Shown here: piece by piece, positions 11,655 to 21,888 of the stretch | Position numbering within the stretch: the stretch's first letter is position 1 | How the letters are laid out: every line of letters starts with the position of its first letter | The notes under the pieces: model-generated | Databases searched by the model: none | The model's input: only the letters and a program-made list of their open reading frames with translations | What the model was told of the DNA's origin: nothing | Assembly (NCBI GenBank): GCA_020650975.1 | Contig: JAIPMN010000121.1 | Coordinates: 1-34,004, forward strand | From: Apostichopus californicus | Taxonomy: Eukaryota > Echinodermata > Holothuroidea > Aspidochirotida > Stichopodidae | Length of the DNA stretch: 34,004 nt | Direction: 5' to 3' | Position numbers and translations under genes: made by a program

Positions 11655-11880
11655 GCTGGTTGCATCACACCTCCGAACAAGTCGGTGACAAGGCTACCCG
11701 TGAAAATCAAGCTATACAGTGCCTACACCGGTCACTCGAGATTGATCCCAACAGCGGTCAGACCTGGTACTTTCTGGGCCGTTGTTACTCGTCTCTGAAC
11801 AAAGTCCAGGAAGCATTTGTCTCCTATCGGCATTCCATAGACAAATCAGAGGCCAATGCAGACACTTGGTGCTCCATAGG
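11655..11880 (+). CDS. KDM6A: KDM6A window exon 4 (TPRs)
   Basis: Acceptor CCTTTGCAG, donor GTAAGC at 11881; two bases complete Gly at the start and GG remains at the end. It encodes [58 protein letters not shown] and [16 protein letters not shown]. These align without gaps to human GWMHHTVDLLGDKATKES...[39 protein letters not shown]. This is one of the most conserved parts of UTX and covers about two TPRs. With exon 5 it makes the strongest evidence for UTX rather than KDM6B. Confidence 0.97.
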
Positions 11881-14108
11881 GTAAGCATAAATTTTGATTT
11901 GATTTGATTTTATTTTATTCGCACTCAGATTGTTCAAAATACAAAAATATTACAAAGACAAAATAGACAAAAAGGACGGAATTGAAACAAAAAGAGTAAC
12001 AGGAGCTAAACCCATTAGGCTGACAGAACGTCGGCCCATTCCCAATGGGGCCCTATAGACGAAAAATTGCACATTCAATGGAAAATACTAGGAAACCAGC
12101 ATAAATGAAGTCACACCTGCAAGGAAGTTGTACATGCCTATAACGGATTTCTGGAGTGCCTGTCACCCAAGTATTTAAAGGAATGTTCCTTTGGTCAAAG
12201 TTTATAGTATTTGAAAGAAAGAAGAAAAAATCGATGCAAATTTTTTCTGTACTAGTAGGTGAATACGACCACCATGATTATTTTATATTTATTCGCAAAG
12301 ATTAGTGCATATATATAGTGAATATATAATTAATTTATATTTGGCAAAAGTAGAGTGCACGACATCATTACGGCAAAACGAGCTGCGAACATTCTTCTCT
12401 TTCTTTGTAATGTACAAATCATTTATCCTTAGAAGTATAAAACATATTCAGGGAAAAATTTGATCCAAAACTTTAAGATGCTTTTGAGATCATTGAGTAC
12501 ATTGGCAGATGGTTGGGCACGTAAACAAGATTATGTTTATTCAAATGTTAAGTAATGTGCCATGATGACATCCCGGATCAGATGCTGTGACTAATATTTG
12601 GGTGTAACTGGCATGGTTATCTGACGAAAAAACAAAAACAAAAGAACACACCCTGGAATTTCCCTAAATTTAATTCGGATTAACGCTTGTGATGATGTGG
12701 CAATAACCTAGCAAAATGTAGAAAGAGCCGAGGTTTTTTTTTCCGACTGGAATATCCCCTTATACAGGGTCATAGTTTATGAGTATCAAAATATATGTAC
12801 AGAATTGCTTTTGATGCCCTACAAGAGCCGAGTGAATTGTTTGTCACATTAGATCCTTTCCTTAGATGCAATAAAAAAACAAACACAATGCGAAAAAACC
12901 ATAACACTTTTCTGACAGATAAAGGTTTACAAAGTATTGCAAATTTTTGGCAAATACAAAATGGTTTTTGGGTGTCTTCCAAGGATGCTCTGTTGTGTTT
13001 ATATGAAGTTGAAAGAACATGTATTAGGTTATGCTATGAGAATGTAATATTCATACAATGTTGTAAACATTAACATTTAGGCCTGTACTGAGAAACTGAC
13101 ATCACCATCAATTTAGCATTCGAGGAGTAATCCAGCGATTTAGCATATATGTTAAAGCTGTGATAATCTGGAAAGCTGGAATAGCTGTAGTAGAAAACAC
13201 TACTATTTCCTGGATGTGGTATATACCGATACTTCTTTCATCCTATTAATAAAATCTCTTTTAGTTAGGAGAAGCCAGATGGTTGCAACCATACAGATAA
13301 TTTACTAACTAGGTGGTCAAACATTTTTTCCCCCTTGGTGTGACCCCAATTTTGACCCCAAGTTGACATCATCTTGGCTAGCTAGCCTCCAGTTGCAAAT
13401 TTGGTGGCATGGGGAAGATGTATCTGCAGAGGAGGCATCCCCCCTTGAGAAAGTGTTAATATGATTATTAGCACGTTTAGTTGCAAAGTGTTGATATTCT
13501 TTGGCGCTTGTAAGTGCATAATTCAGCCAAAAAGTTTGACCCAATTCCCCCCTCCCCCCCCAACAAATAACGGCCATTTGTTTGCCCCTCTTTCTCTTCT
13601 CTTCCGAATTCTTGGGGTGACTCTCCAAAATATATCGGTGACCCCTTAATATAATGGTGACTCCCAGTCTGAATACCAGGGATTTAATATTTGGATCCAA
13701 GGTGGGGGAGGGGGGGGGCGGTTATGGAGGGGTATCCAAAGAAGGTGTGATAATCCCTTGGCGATGTTAGGATGACACACATATGTTTACAAGACTAGAA
13801 TCGAAAGGACATCTTTGAAATCTAAAGAGGTCGGCATCAGACTTGTAGTCACTCCGTAGTCTCATTCTATCGTAGTTCCCTCTACTCGTAACTCCTCTCA
13901 GGTGTAGATTTTTACTCATCCTCGGACGTTTTGGAACTCTACTGTGTATAAATATATACCAGTGCAAGATTATGTGTAAGGGTACTCATGCTCTCAGCCT
14001 TGCACTAATGCTCCCCGACTTGCCCTTGAAGTCTCGTCGGCAGTGCCTTGGGAAATTTTTCAAAGTTTTGCCGAATAAATTGTGTTTCATCTTCATCTTC
14101 TTCTTCAG
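11881..14108 (+). other. intron, 2.2 kb
   Basis: Begins with a probable LINE/SINE 3' tail in reverse orientation (about 11895-12065). A region at about 13317-13720 repeats words such as GTGACCCC/GTGACTCC and has C and G runs (13547-13560, 13702-13721), perhaps an old DNA-transposon relic, unclassified. The end is a CTT/TCT tract serving as pyrimidine tract for exon 5. Confidence 0.65.
11895..12065 (-). mobile_element. probable non-LTR retrotransposon 3' tail (reverse orientation)
   Basis: Read on the minus strand, the segment ends in GAATAAAATAAAATCAAATC followed by further AAATC units: a poly(A) signal and then a short tandem tail, as in the 3' ends of L2/CR1/RTE-type LINEs and the SINEs that borrow them. 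A GC-richer block with GGGCCCCATTGGGAATGGGC (minus strand, near 12035-12054) precedes it. No coding remains were seen, so the family and the inner boundary are open. It sits about 15 bases after the exon 4 donor. Confidence 0.4.
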
Positions 14109-14240
14109 GGTTCTCTATCAGCAACAGAACCAGCCTATGGATGCACTGCAGGCCTACATCTGTGCTGTACAACTTGACAAGTCTCACACTTCAGCTTGGA
14201 CAGATCTCGGCATCCTGTATGAAGCCTGCAGCCAACCACG
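14109..14240 (+). CDS. KDM6A: KDM6A window exon 5 (TPR)
   Basis: The acceptor lies in a TTCATCTTCTTCTTCAG tract; donor GTAAGA at 14241. One base completes Gly and CG of an Arg codon remains. It encodes [20 protein letters not shown] then [20 protein letters not shown], identical or nearly so to human [40 protein letters not shown]. It is the most sharply conserved exon in the window and covers a full TPR. Confidence 0.97.
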
Positions 14241-16853
14241 GTAAGAGACAAACTTAAATTACTACGTCTGTCTGGGGAACATTTCCCTTTCCCCAAACGA
14301 GATGGGACGTTTAAGTTACTCTTATCCACCCACCCCCCCCCCCCCCTTTCAGACAGTTTCAGTGCTTTCACTCTCAGTCAACCCTTTTATCGAACCGAAA
14401 CTTCAAACTACCATCAAAATTTACAGCTTTCCCCTATGACTTGTCCTTCGTTTCAGTACATGACTCGTTTAGAGACGTTGTATTACACAGACTTGTTACT
14501 AGAAGGATATAAATATCCGTACCAGCTTCTGGGTAATTGTTGCCGTGCAGGTACTGTTCCCTGCACACTACTCGTATTATCATACAGACCATCTTACACT
14601 GGTGTAATTGCTGGAGTCTGTACAAACACAATGTAGGCAGCCAGTCTGCCTGGAGACTATACGACAGTTTGCGCAGTGTAACATTGTCAGGCCTTTTAAT
14701 CGTGTGTTCTGTCGACTGGGAACTGCATACATGCTGGCAAAAAGACCAGAATGAATGCTTTTTCCACTGTATTGTTGAGAGAAATGAAGAACCTTTTTGT
14801 TTCATTTGCAAATCTCGTTGTTCTTGATAATGCTTGCAACTGAATGAACCCGAGCTGACTTCATTGATCACGGTGGTGTGCCAGAGAATAGAACCAGTTT
14901 TAAGCGGTTGATTCATAGGGCAATTAACAAGCTAGACCACGTAGAGTGTTAAAAAGGTATACGTAAATCACAATTGTGATTGTGGTTTGGTGTATAGTAA
15001 GTGATTATGGAGATCATTTATGTTGATTGCTACCAGCAAATTCAGTCCCAACTACATATTAATGACCAAATTAATATTAATGATGAAATTTTTTACATAA
15101 CAGCATTGAATATGTACAATGGGGACCGGTAGGTATCATATCACTCATTAATATCCTGTACAACTAAGTTTTTGGGGAATTTACAATAAAAGATAAGAAC
15201 CCATCGACTGTAGTCCTTAGCCTGACAAAAACCATATTAGCAGTCTACTTTCCACAATTGTGGCAGACTATTGTAATTGTTATTGTTGTTGTTATAACAA
15301 TTGCGGTGGTAACTACCAATTAACTCTTGCGGCTAGACAAAATACTCCATGGTGACCTTGTAGGAGGTATTACTGTGCAATAGTTGAACAAAGTCATGTG
15401 GTTAGTGTGAAGTTGAACATAACCCACACTGCTGTAGGAACAATCTGTGATATAGGTGACGAAAGCAGTCTTGTCATTGCGAATGAATCTAGTGGGGAGT
15501 GGAACATAGTCATGTGATTAGTGTGAAGTTGAAGATAGCCCACACTGCTGTAAGAATAATCTGTGATATAGGTGAAGACAGCAGTCTTGTCATTGCGAGT
15601 TATTACTGTGCAATACTTGAATGAATCTAGTGGGGAGTGGAACATAGTCATGTGGTTAGTGTGAAGTTGAAGATAGCCCACACTGCTGTAAGAATAATCT
15701 GTGATATAGGTGAAGACAGCAGTCTTGTCATTGCGAGTTATTACTGTGCAATACTTAAATGAATCTAGTGGGGAGTGGAACATAGTCATGTGGTTAGTGT
15801 GAAGTTGAACATAACCCACACTGCTGTAAGAATAATCTGTGATATTGGAGATGAAAGCAGTCTTGTCATTGCGAGTTATTACTGTGCAATACTTGAATGA
15901 ATCTAGTGGGGAGTGGAACATAGTCATGTGAATAGTGTGAAGTTGAAGATAGCACACACTGCTGTAAGAATAATCTGTGATATAGGAGAGGAAAGCAGTT
16001 CTTGTCATTGCGAGTTATTACTGTGCAATACTTGAATTAATCTAGTGGGGAGTGGAACATAGTCATGTGAATAGTGTGAAGTTGAAGATAGTCCACACTG
16101 CTGTAAGAATAATCTGTGATATAGGAGAGGAAAGCAGTTCTTGTCATTGCGAGTTATTACTGTGCAATACTTGAATTAATCTAGTGGGGAGTGGAACATA
16201 GTCATGTGAATAGTGTGAAGTTGAAGATAGTCCACACTGCTGTAAGAATAATCTGTGATATAGGAGAGGAAAGCAGTTCTTGTCATTGCGAGTTATTACT
16301 GTGCAATACTTGAATTAATCTAGTGGGGAGTGGAACATAGTCATGTGAATAGTGTGAAGTTGAAGATAGTCCACACTGCTGTAAGAATAATCTGTGATAT
16401 AGGTGAAGACAGCAGTCTTTTTCATTGCGAGTTCAAGAAAGGAGAACACAGAAGTAGGAAGGTTTATAATCTGTGTGGAAAAGTAGGTATTTAATATTGG
16501 TCTGTTTGGTTACATGTTTAACAAATTTTAGCCTTATTTTTTCTCTTCGATTTTAAACGATTGGAAGACCCTTTGAGATTTTGAAAACCATGACTTGCTC
16601 CTGGATGGAAAAAAAACCCACATTAGCCAATCAAGGCTGGGAACCCTACAACCTTTCCAGATGTTAGGATTCAGTATTTTTTTGAGATATAAATCAATTA
16701 GCCAGCTGTTAGAATGAGAAAGGTATATCCAGGGGGTTTCTAAAGATGGTATTTCCATATAATGATGTGCTTTAATGTTATGATCTCTCTGGTAGTGCAC
16801 ATTAATACACAAATTTCTTCTCTTTTTTTCCTTCTTCTCCTCATCTTTTACAG
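14241..16853 (+). other. intron, 2.6 kb, carrying a large minisatellite
   Basis: Contents: a C-run (about 14327-14347), a 160-codon open frame on the minus strand (14434-14916) without a recognisable domain, a 12-bp palindrome CCACAATTGTGG (15252-15263), and a 138/139-bp tandem array from 15392 to 16433. A pyrimidine-rich stretch precedes exon 6. Confidence 0.7.
15392..16433. repeat. 138/139-bp minisatellite, eight copies
   Basis: Copies marked by AGTCATGTG begin at 15392, 15508, 15646, 15784, 15922, 16061, 16200 and 16339; the last runs to about 16433. Copy 1 is 116 bp, lacking 22 bp around ATTACTGTGCAATACTTG. Copies 2-4 start 138 bp apart and copies 5-7 start 139 bp apart, from one extra T in GCAGTTCTTGTC. 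The 139-bp copies are almost identical, which points to recent expansion at that end. 138 bp is 46 codons, so on the minus strand an open frame of 204 codons (15394-16008) repeats a 46-residue unit with DYSYSSVGYLQLHTNHMTMF. The frame is broken by the 139-bp copies and lacks other gene signs. Confidence 0.93.
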
Positions 16854-16982
16854 GGATGCATTGACTTGTTACCTAAATGCTTCTAAAACCTCTCAAACCA
16901 GCATCAACCCGACCCTTACTGCCCGTATCAAACTCATGCAAGCGCAAATGAACAGTATGCCTCCACCGCACATGCAAAACAA
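16854..16982 (+). CDS. KDM6A: KDM6A window exon 6 (last TPR helix and start of linker)
   Basis: Acceptor CTTTTACAG, donor GTGAGT at 16983. The first base completes Arg; AA of a Lys codon remains. It encodes DALTCYLNASK, then LTARIKLMQAQMNSMP and HMQNK, aligned with human DAIKCYLNATRSKS...[23 protein letters not shown]. It closes the TPR array and enters the linker. Confidence 0.95.
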
Positions 16983-18175
16983 GTGAGTATTTACACGTCC
17001 TGCCTGGACCTTATATAGCTCGCTCTCACATAGAGATATTCTGCTGACATTTGATACGAACCCTGTTTGATTTTTGATCATCGAATCAATCGACAACTGC
17101 TCAGTTGCGTCCGAAATGCAACGGGCGTCTCAAAGAAATGTGTCTGGTCGACAGTTTTTTCTCAGACTTGATCAAAAGTCTACATTACGGTCGTACAGTT
17201 TTCACTGGAAAGAAAGTTTGAATCGGGAGGTAACGATTGTGATTCAGTCCTCAACAATTTTTTGCACTGACACCTTTTACATGATGGTATTGGAATTAGT
17301 CAGTTGCAAAAACCAAACTTGAAAATTTGCTTCCTTTATCATCGTTGAAAAGATACCCCGAGTAAGCAAACTTAACAAGTGGCATTTCCCCACCCCGCGA
17401 GTAAAAACAAAATCCAGAGAAATGGATTTTTTTGTTTTTGAAAATTCAGCACAAATGCTGTTTTAAATCCTATTTCTGATGTAACCATACATGAGACATG
17501 AGTCTTCTCTCTTTGAAATTGCAATAACTGTAAGCACTTGTGAGTGATGTCACCATACGAATGGAAAATATTAATTAAAAGTTCTGTTAATTCTGTAATC
17601 AATAACAATACCCTTGTGCTTCTTGAATTAAACAAGAAAGAAAAGAAACCCAGTGTTTGGAAACTGTTCAGCTTTCTTCTTTGTTTTTCCCCTGTTAAGG
17701 TTGGTTGTAGTATTGTTCTATAAAGCACAATGTTTGCAGACTCTAGTAAGGTTACCTATTAACTAGTTGTCATAACAGCTTTGAGGTAAGCATGTGCAAA
17801 CTAGACAACAGATAACTTTATGATAGTATACATTACCTAAAAATAGAACTGAAACCATCGAGCGTGAAAATGTCTTTGTTACGAAGCGAAGTTCTCGAGT
17901 AGCAGGATAATGAAACAATCGTCCGATTGGAAACAAAGCAAAAGTGGAATGTCAACAAGTTGCGCTTTCGACCTCCTTTGAGTTATTTTTAAATATTTAA
18001 TAATTTAAAGGGAGGAGCTATTTGTAGCCACAAAACTTGTGTTAGACATTTTTAGACATTAGACTAAAGTTTGCTTCCCAACTATGAAATTCGTCCGTGG
18101 TTGCCTCGTCCCTCGATAAAATGACAACTGTATTAAAACGTTTGATTTTTTTCGTCTGTTGATAATCACTCACAG
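16983..18175 (+). other. intron, 1.2 kb
   Basis: A+T-rich, with no repeat or exon that I can support. A 118-codon open frame on the minus strand (17372-17728) has no recognisable features. Confidence 0.6.
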
Positions 18176-18269
18176 ATCCAAAACCTTGCCAAGTATTGAG
18201 GAAGCATGGAGCCTTCCCATCCCTGCTGAGTTGACTTCAAGACAAGGCAACATGGCTGCTATGCAACAG
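18176..18269 (+). CDS. KDM6A: KDM6A window exon 7 (conserved linker motif)
   Basis: Acceptor CACTCACAG, donor GTAAGA at 18270. AA plus A gives Lys, then [20 protein letters not shown] and [11 protein letters not shown]. Human UTX has [31 protein letters not shown] at the same place. This near-identical island in an otherwise diverged linker is probably a structural or partner-binding segment at the end of the TPR domain. Confidence 0.97.
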
Positions 18270-18412
18270 GTAAGAGTTTTGCTAACCTCTCCCACTGCAT
18301 AATCATTTAGGATCTCTGTGGTTTTGATCGGTTTTGCATCGATTCGTTAATATTTCGTGCAATTATTGTGAGAAATATCCAAATTTCATTTTTCGCCCTG
18401 TTGAATTTGCAG

Positions 18413-18604
18413 ACCAGGATGATGCATCCAGCTAATGTTGTCAGTAAAGGTCACCCCCCGCCTTACCCAGTTCAGCAAGCAGCAAATAACCAGATCAGCT
18501 CCCTGGGTCAGCCTAATGGTCCCAACCAGCCCACCCCTGAGCCAGTTCAAGGTCCTCCAGAAAAGGGGACTAAGAAGAAGAAAAACCCCTCAGGAAAGAA
18601 GAAG
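18413..18604 (+). CDS. KDM6A: KDM6A window exon 8 (Pro/Gln-rich linker with a Lys cluster)
   Basis: Acceptor GAATTTGCAG, donor GTAAAG at 18605, phase 0 on both sides, 64 codons. It encodes TRMMHPANVV, a Pro/Gln/Asn-rich stretch (HPPPYPVQQAANNQ) and a strongly basic end, KGTKKKKNPSGKKK. I do not recognise this segment in the human protein. The basic end resembles a bipartite nuclear localisation signal. Being symmetric in phase, the exon can be skipped without a frameshift. A run of about 12 A and 10 G starts roughly 16 bases after the donor, so the donor sits next to a strong purine tract. Exon status is inferred from splice sites, phase and amino-acid bias. Confidence 0.8.
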
Positions 18605-19511
18605 GTAAAGTTTGAGAACACAAAAAAAAAAAAGGGGGGGGGGGAGAAATATCTTTCCTTCAAAAATGCACACAACTTCAGTTACCTCAAGTTAAAAAGT
18701 GATGACTGTGTGGGCGAGATCTGAAGGAGGGTTGGGAAAATGAATAGGAGGGTTGGAGGTGTGGCAAAGTTTGGCGAAAATGGGTGATGTATATAATTTA
18801 AGCATATTCTGTTAAGTCATTTTCATTCATTCAGAAAAGAGAAGGGTGCAACATGTTTATTGTTGCAAGTGGTGGTCAATACCAGTAATTACAATATGGA
18901 AATTCTTAAACTTGCAAGTGACGACACTGTGGAGAAAGTTTCATTGAAAATGAATCTGTATGATGGTCGATAGGAGGTACAGTTTGTGTCAAAATCTGGC
19001 AAGATGGAGTGATCAGGCGGTCAAAAATATTTCCAGTATAAAGAAGAAAGCTTTTCTCTGCTGTCAGTATTGATAGGTTGATTACACAACATGAGCACAA
19101 TAGGGTAGCTCATTTTCAAATGTTGCTTTCTTTTACCAACTTTGGAGTAAATTCCATATAAGACATTGCTCACTGTAATATGCATGACAAGATTGGTAGC
19201 TTTTGGATCATGTTTTAACTGGAAGACGGAAGTCAACTTTCCCTAAGTTTTAAGATTCACCGAATGAATCTTGCTCTTGTCGGTGAAAGTTCATAGATGA
19301 ATTCATAAAGTCTGTTGTGTAAACCTGTAAGAGATATTACTCTATCCGAACATTTTTGTGATCCTTTTAGATGATCGGTAAAATAACCAGTTTGGGAAGA
19401 AGTCAGATCATTCAGGAATGTTAAAGTATCGCTAATTATTATTACCAGAGACGTATTCATCCTAGAGTTTGACCATCTGTCTTTTATTTTTGTTTTTTCA
19501 CACATAAACAG
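18605..19511 (+). other. intron, 0.9 kb
   Basis: Starts with an A-run then G-run (about 18621-18643). Nothing else recognised. Confidence 0.65.
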
Positions 19512-19820
19512 TCTTCCACATCTGTGGCTGAGTTACTGCAGCGTAGACAGTTACAGAATACTGGTCAACCGATTACCCAGGAAGCATCTGCCACAGTAGC
19601 CAGTAGTACACCCCCACAGCAGCAGCAACAGCCCCCACAGCAGCACCCTCCTCCCTCCCAGCAGCAGCAGCAGCAACCTCCCGTAACCTATCTCAATCCA
19701 CATCAGATCTCACTGATGCATCATCTTCATCAGAATCAGGCGACCCTCAGCCCAGAACAGCTGGTTATGTTACAGCATCTACAACAGACCTTTTGGGTTA
19801 TGCAGGAACATCAAAAGCAG
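19512..19820 (+). CDS. KDM6A: KDM6A window exon 9 (polyglutamine/proline linker)
   Basis: Acceptor CATAAACAG, donor GTATGT at 19821, phase 0 on both sides, 103 codons. It encodes SSTSVAELLQRRQLQ, then two Gln/Pro tracts (PPQQQQQPPQQHPPPSQ and QQQQQQPP, from interrupted CAG/CAA codons), then NPHQISLMHHLHQNQATLSP and EQLVMLQHLQQTFWVMQEHQ. The last part matches human [41 protein letters not shown], a predicted helical segment, and anchors the exon. Confidence 0.93.
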
Positions 19821-20276
19821 GTATGTTTTTTACCTTAAAAGATGATGGATATAATAATTCAATTTGGGCTAGCAGTGATCAATGACTGATTTATTGATCG
19901 ATTGCATTTGGTTTGCTAATATGAGTAGTGATTGATTTTTAGCGCACACACATTACTGAAAATAGGGGTGGCACCAAAATAAGGGTGGCACCAAAATAGG
20001 GGAACACAGTAATACTACTCGGAATACACCATCCAGTCAAACACTCAGTTGGTTTAGGTGGCGTCTGGAGGCGACCGAGTTATAAAAAATGCTGGCGCCT
20101 AAGTTTTGTTTGGTTAGACGCTAATTAGGTTCGTTTCATTGAGACACACTCGTCCAAATGATAAATCTGGTGTGATATACTGCACCTTTTGGTGCACCAG
20201 TCGTGATTCCATTACGGTATATTTTGCCAACATTATTTTGTCTAAAGTTTTTGCATCTCCCTTCCTTTCTGTACAG
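19821..20276 (+). other. intron, 0.46 kb
   Basis: Contains a short tandem of AGGGGTGGCACCAAAATA-type units (about 19963-20001, two to three copies). Nothing else recognised. Confidence 0.65.
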
Positions 20277-21389
20277 ATGGCAAGAATGGATCCTCAGAAC
20301 CTTGAAAACTCACTACCAACTTCAGGTCACGGAACAAGTGTTAATAGGACGCAGCAGCAGCAGATGCTGACTGTTTCACAGCCGGGGAATTCATCAAGGA
20401 TAAGTGAAAACATCATGACCAGCGTAGCGGGAGCCACCTTGAATATGGGTGTCGGTCAGCCCTTGATGAATGGACTTCCGGGTGGTGGGGTCATGTCCCA
20501 GGGGGTATATAATCCTAGTAGTACTGTGGCAGATGAACACCATGCTCAGAGCATCGCGTGCAGCGTAGCTGGGACAGATGCCATGAATCATGTCTTTAAT
20601 GTCGCTAAGCCGCACGGTCTACCTCAAACATTCGATACCCAGGCTGTAGGGTCGTTAGCCTCGTCCCTCGGTCCCATTTCATCACTAAAGCACCCTGGTG
20701 GGCCCGTTACATCTTTCAGTAAGCCCCTTCAGTCCTTGCCCAGTGTCGTCAACTCTGGTCAATCCCAGGCGACTATTCTACCAGTTCAAAACCCTGTGGA
20801 CTTTCCAGCGCCAAACGTGGTGGCTCCTCAGAATCCCGACATACCGCAGAAGCTGGCCGAGTTCCATCGGTCGAGGTCGGGGACCGGAGAACAGAGGGCA
20901 ATGTTATCACCTCAGGAAATTGCAGACAATATGTTGGCTCAGCTGTCCAGTGCGGCAGACTCGACGCCGCCGCCAAGTAGAACCACGGCGAGTTCGCAGT
21001 ACAGCGGTACTTCCCCGCAGAGTCAGAGTCCCAGTCATAGCGGAGGAGGAGGTGGCAATGTTTTAAACGGTGGAACTCTCTCCGGTGGGTCGTTGTTGGA
21101 CGGCCACCCGTCGTCACTTTTTAAGACCCCTTTACCGGTAAACAATTCTCACGAAGCATTCCAAACTCATGCCGGTGAAGGGGACGAAGACCTAGAGTCG
21201 AGGTCGCACAGCAGCCACGGTATGCCGGGGTCTTCGCCTCTCCTCACCAACCATCATGCTGCAAGCCAATCCCTAAGTGCCCAAAGTAACGGAATCATGG
21301 AGAAGAGTCCCGAGAGACTGTCAGGTCTTCAGATGAATGGCGACATCGACATGTCGAACCATCTCGATGAAAATAGTTCCTTCAGACCC
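20277..21389 (+). CDS. KDM6A: KDM6A window exon 10 (large disordered linker exon)
   Basis: Acceptor TTTCTGTACAG, donor GTAAGT at 21390, phase 0 on both sides, 371 codons: by far the largest exon. It starts MARMDPQNLENSLPTSG and is rich in Ser, Gly, Pro, Gln and Asn, with TQQQQML, PPPSRTTASSQYSGTSPQSQ and a five-Gly run. Little aligns with human beyond general composition. The segment LSPQEIADNMLAQLSSAAD may correspond to the human PQLSALLMGKA area (weak). GC content is clearly higher than in the flanking introns, consistent with coding. In UTX this linker is intrinsically disordered and has been linked to condensate formation. Reading through the donor gives 27 more codons and a stop at 21468-21470. 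Confidence 0.93.
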
Positions 21390-21888
21390 GTAAGTCGGAC
21401 CTTGAAATTTTCAAATCATATTGTCTTGTCTTTCGATTTCAAAATGGAAGATGAGAAATTGAAAAAATAAAATTTTAATCAGATAGCCACCATCTTTCAA
21501 CAAGTGTCCCTTTCTCCCCCTCCCTCCTAGAGGACCATTGGGTGGGGTGGGGGGAGGGGGGAGGATGCCCAATATGTAAATATCTAACTTTTCCATACCC
21601 GCTATTTTCTTTACTGTTTCATTTATCATACCAAGTAAATACCCGAATCTGTCATGCCATTTTGGTTTCGTATCCAAGCCTTGATAGCCAAGCCTGTTTT
21701 CATATTTAACCAAACCTTCCGGCTGTACCCACTTGTATGCACTTTCACGATGGTGTTACTTTTGGCGCCATCTCGATAGATATTTTCAGCATAATGGTGT
21801 CAAAGTGTCAAAGGGTTAGATTTATCTACATCTCGTTTCATCTAATCGAAGAGATATTTCTCGCTCTTCCTCCTCTTTCTTCTCTCAG
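21390..21888 (+). other. intron, 0.5 kb, with a possible internal poly(A) site
   Basis: AATAAA at 21466-21471 overlaps the stop reached by reading through the exon 10 donor; a G-rich tract follows at about 21539-21564. Beyond that only a normal pyrimidine tract before exon 11 is seen. Confidence 0.6.
21466..21471 (+). promoter_or_regulatory. candidate intronic polyadenylation signal
   Basis: A canonical AATAAA 77 bases after the exon 10 donor, followed about 70 bases later by GGGTGGGGTGGGGGGAGGGG, the kind of G-rich element found downstream of cleavage sites. If used, it would make a transcript encoding TPRs and linker but no JmjC domain. This is inference from motif positions only. Confidence 0.3.

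Noticed and set aside
13317-13700. 127-codon minus-strand ORF as a gene
   Set aside because: Low-complexity runs and repeated GTGACCCC-type words suggest a decayed repeat; no domain was recognised.
15394-16008. 204-codon minus-strand ORF as a repeat-protein gene
   Set aside because: It is the translation of a 138-bp minisatellite whose unit happens to lack stops. It breaks in the 139-bp copies and has no promoter, splice or codon-bias support.
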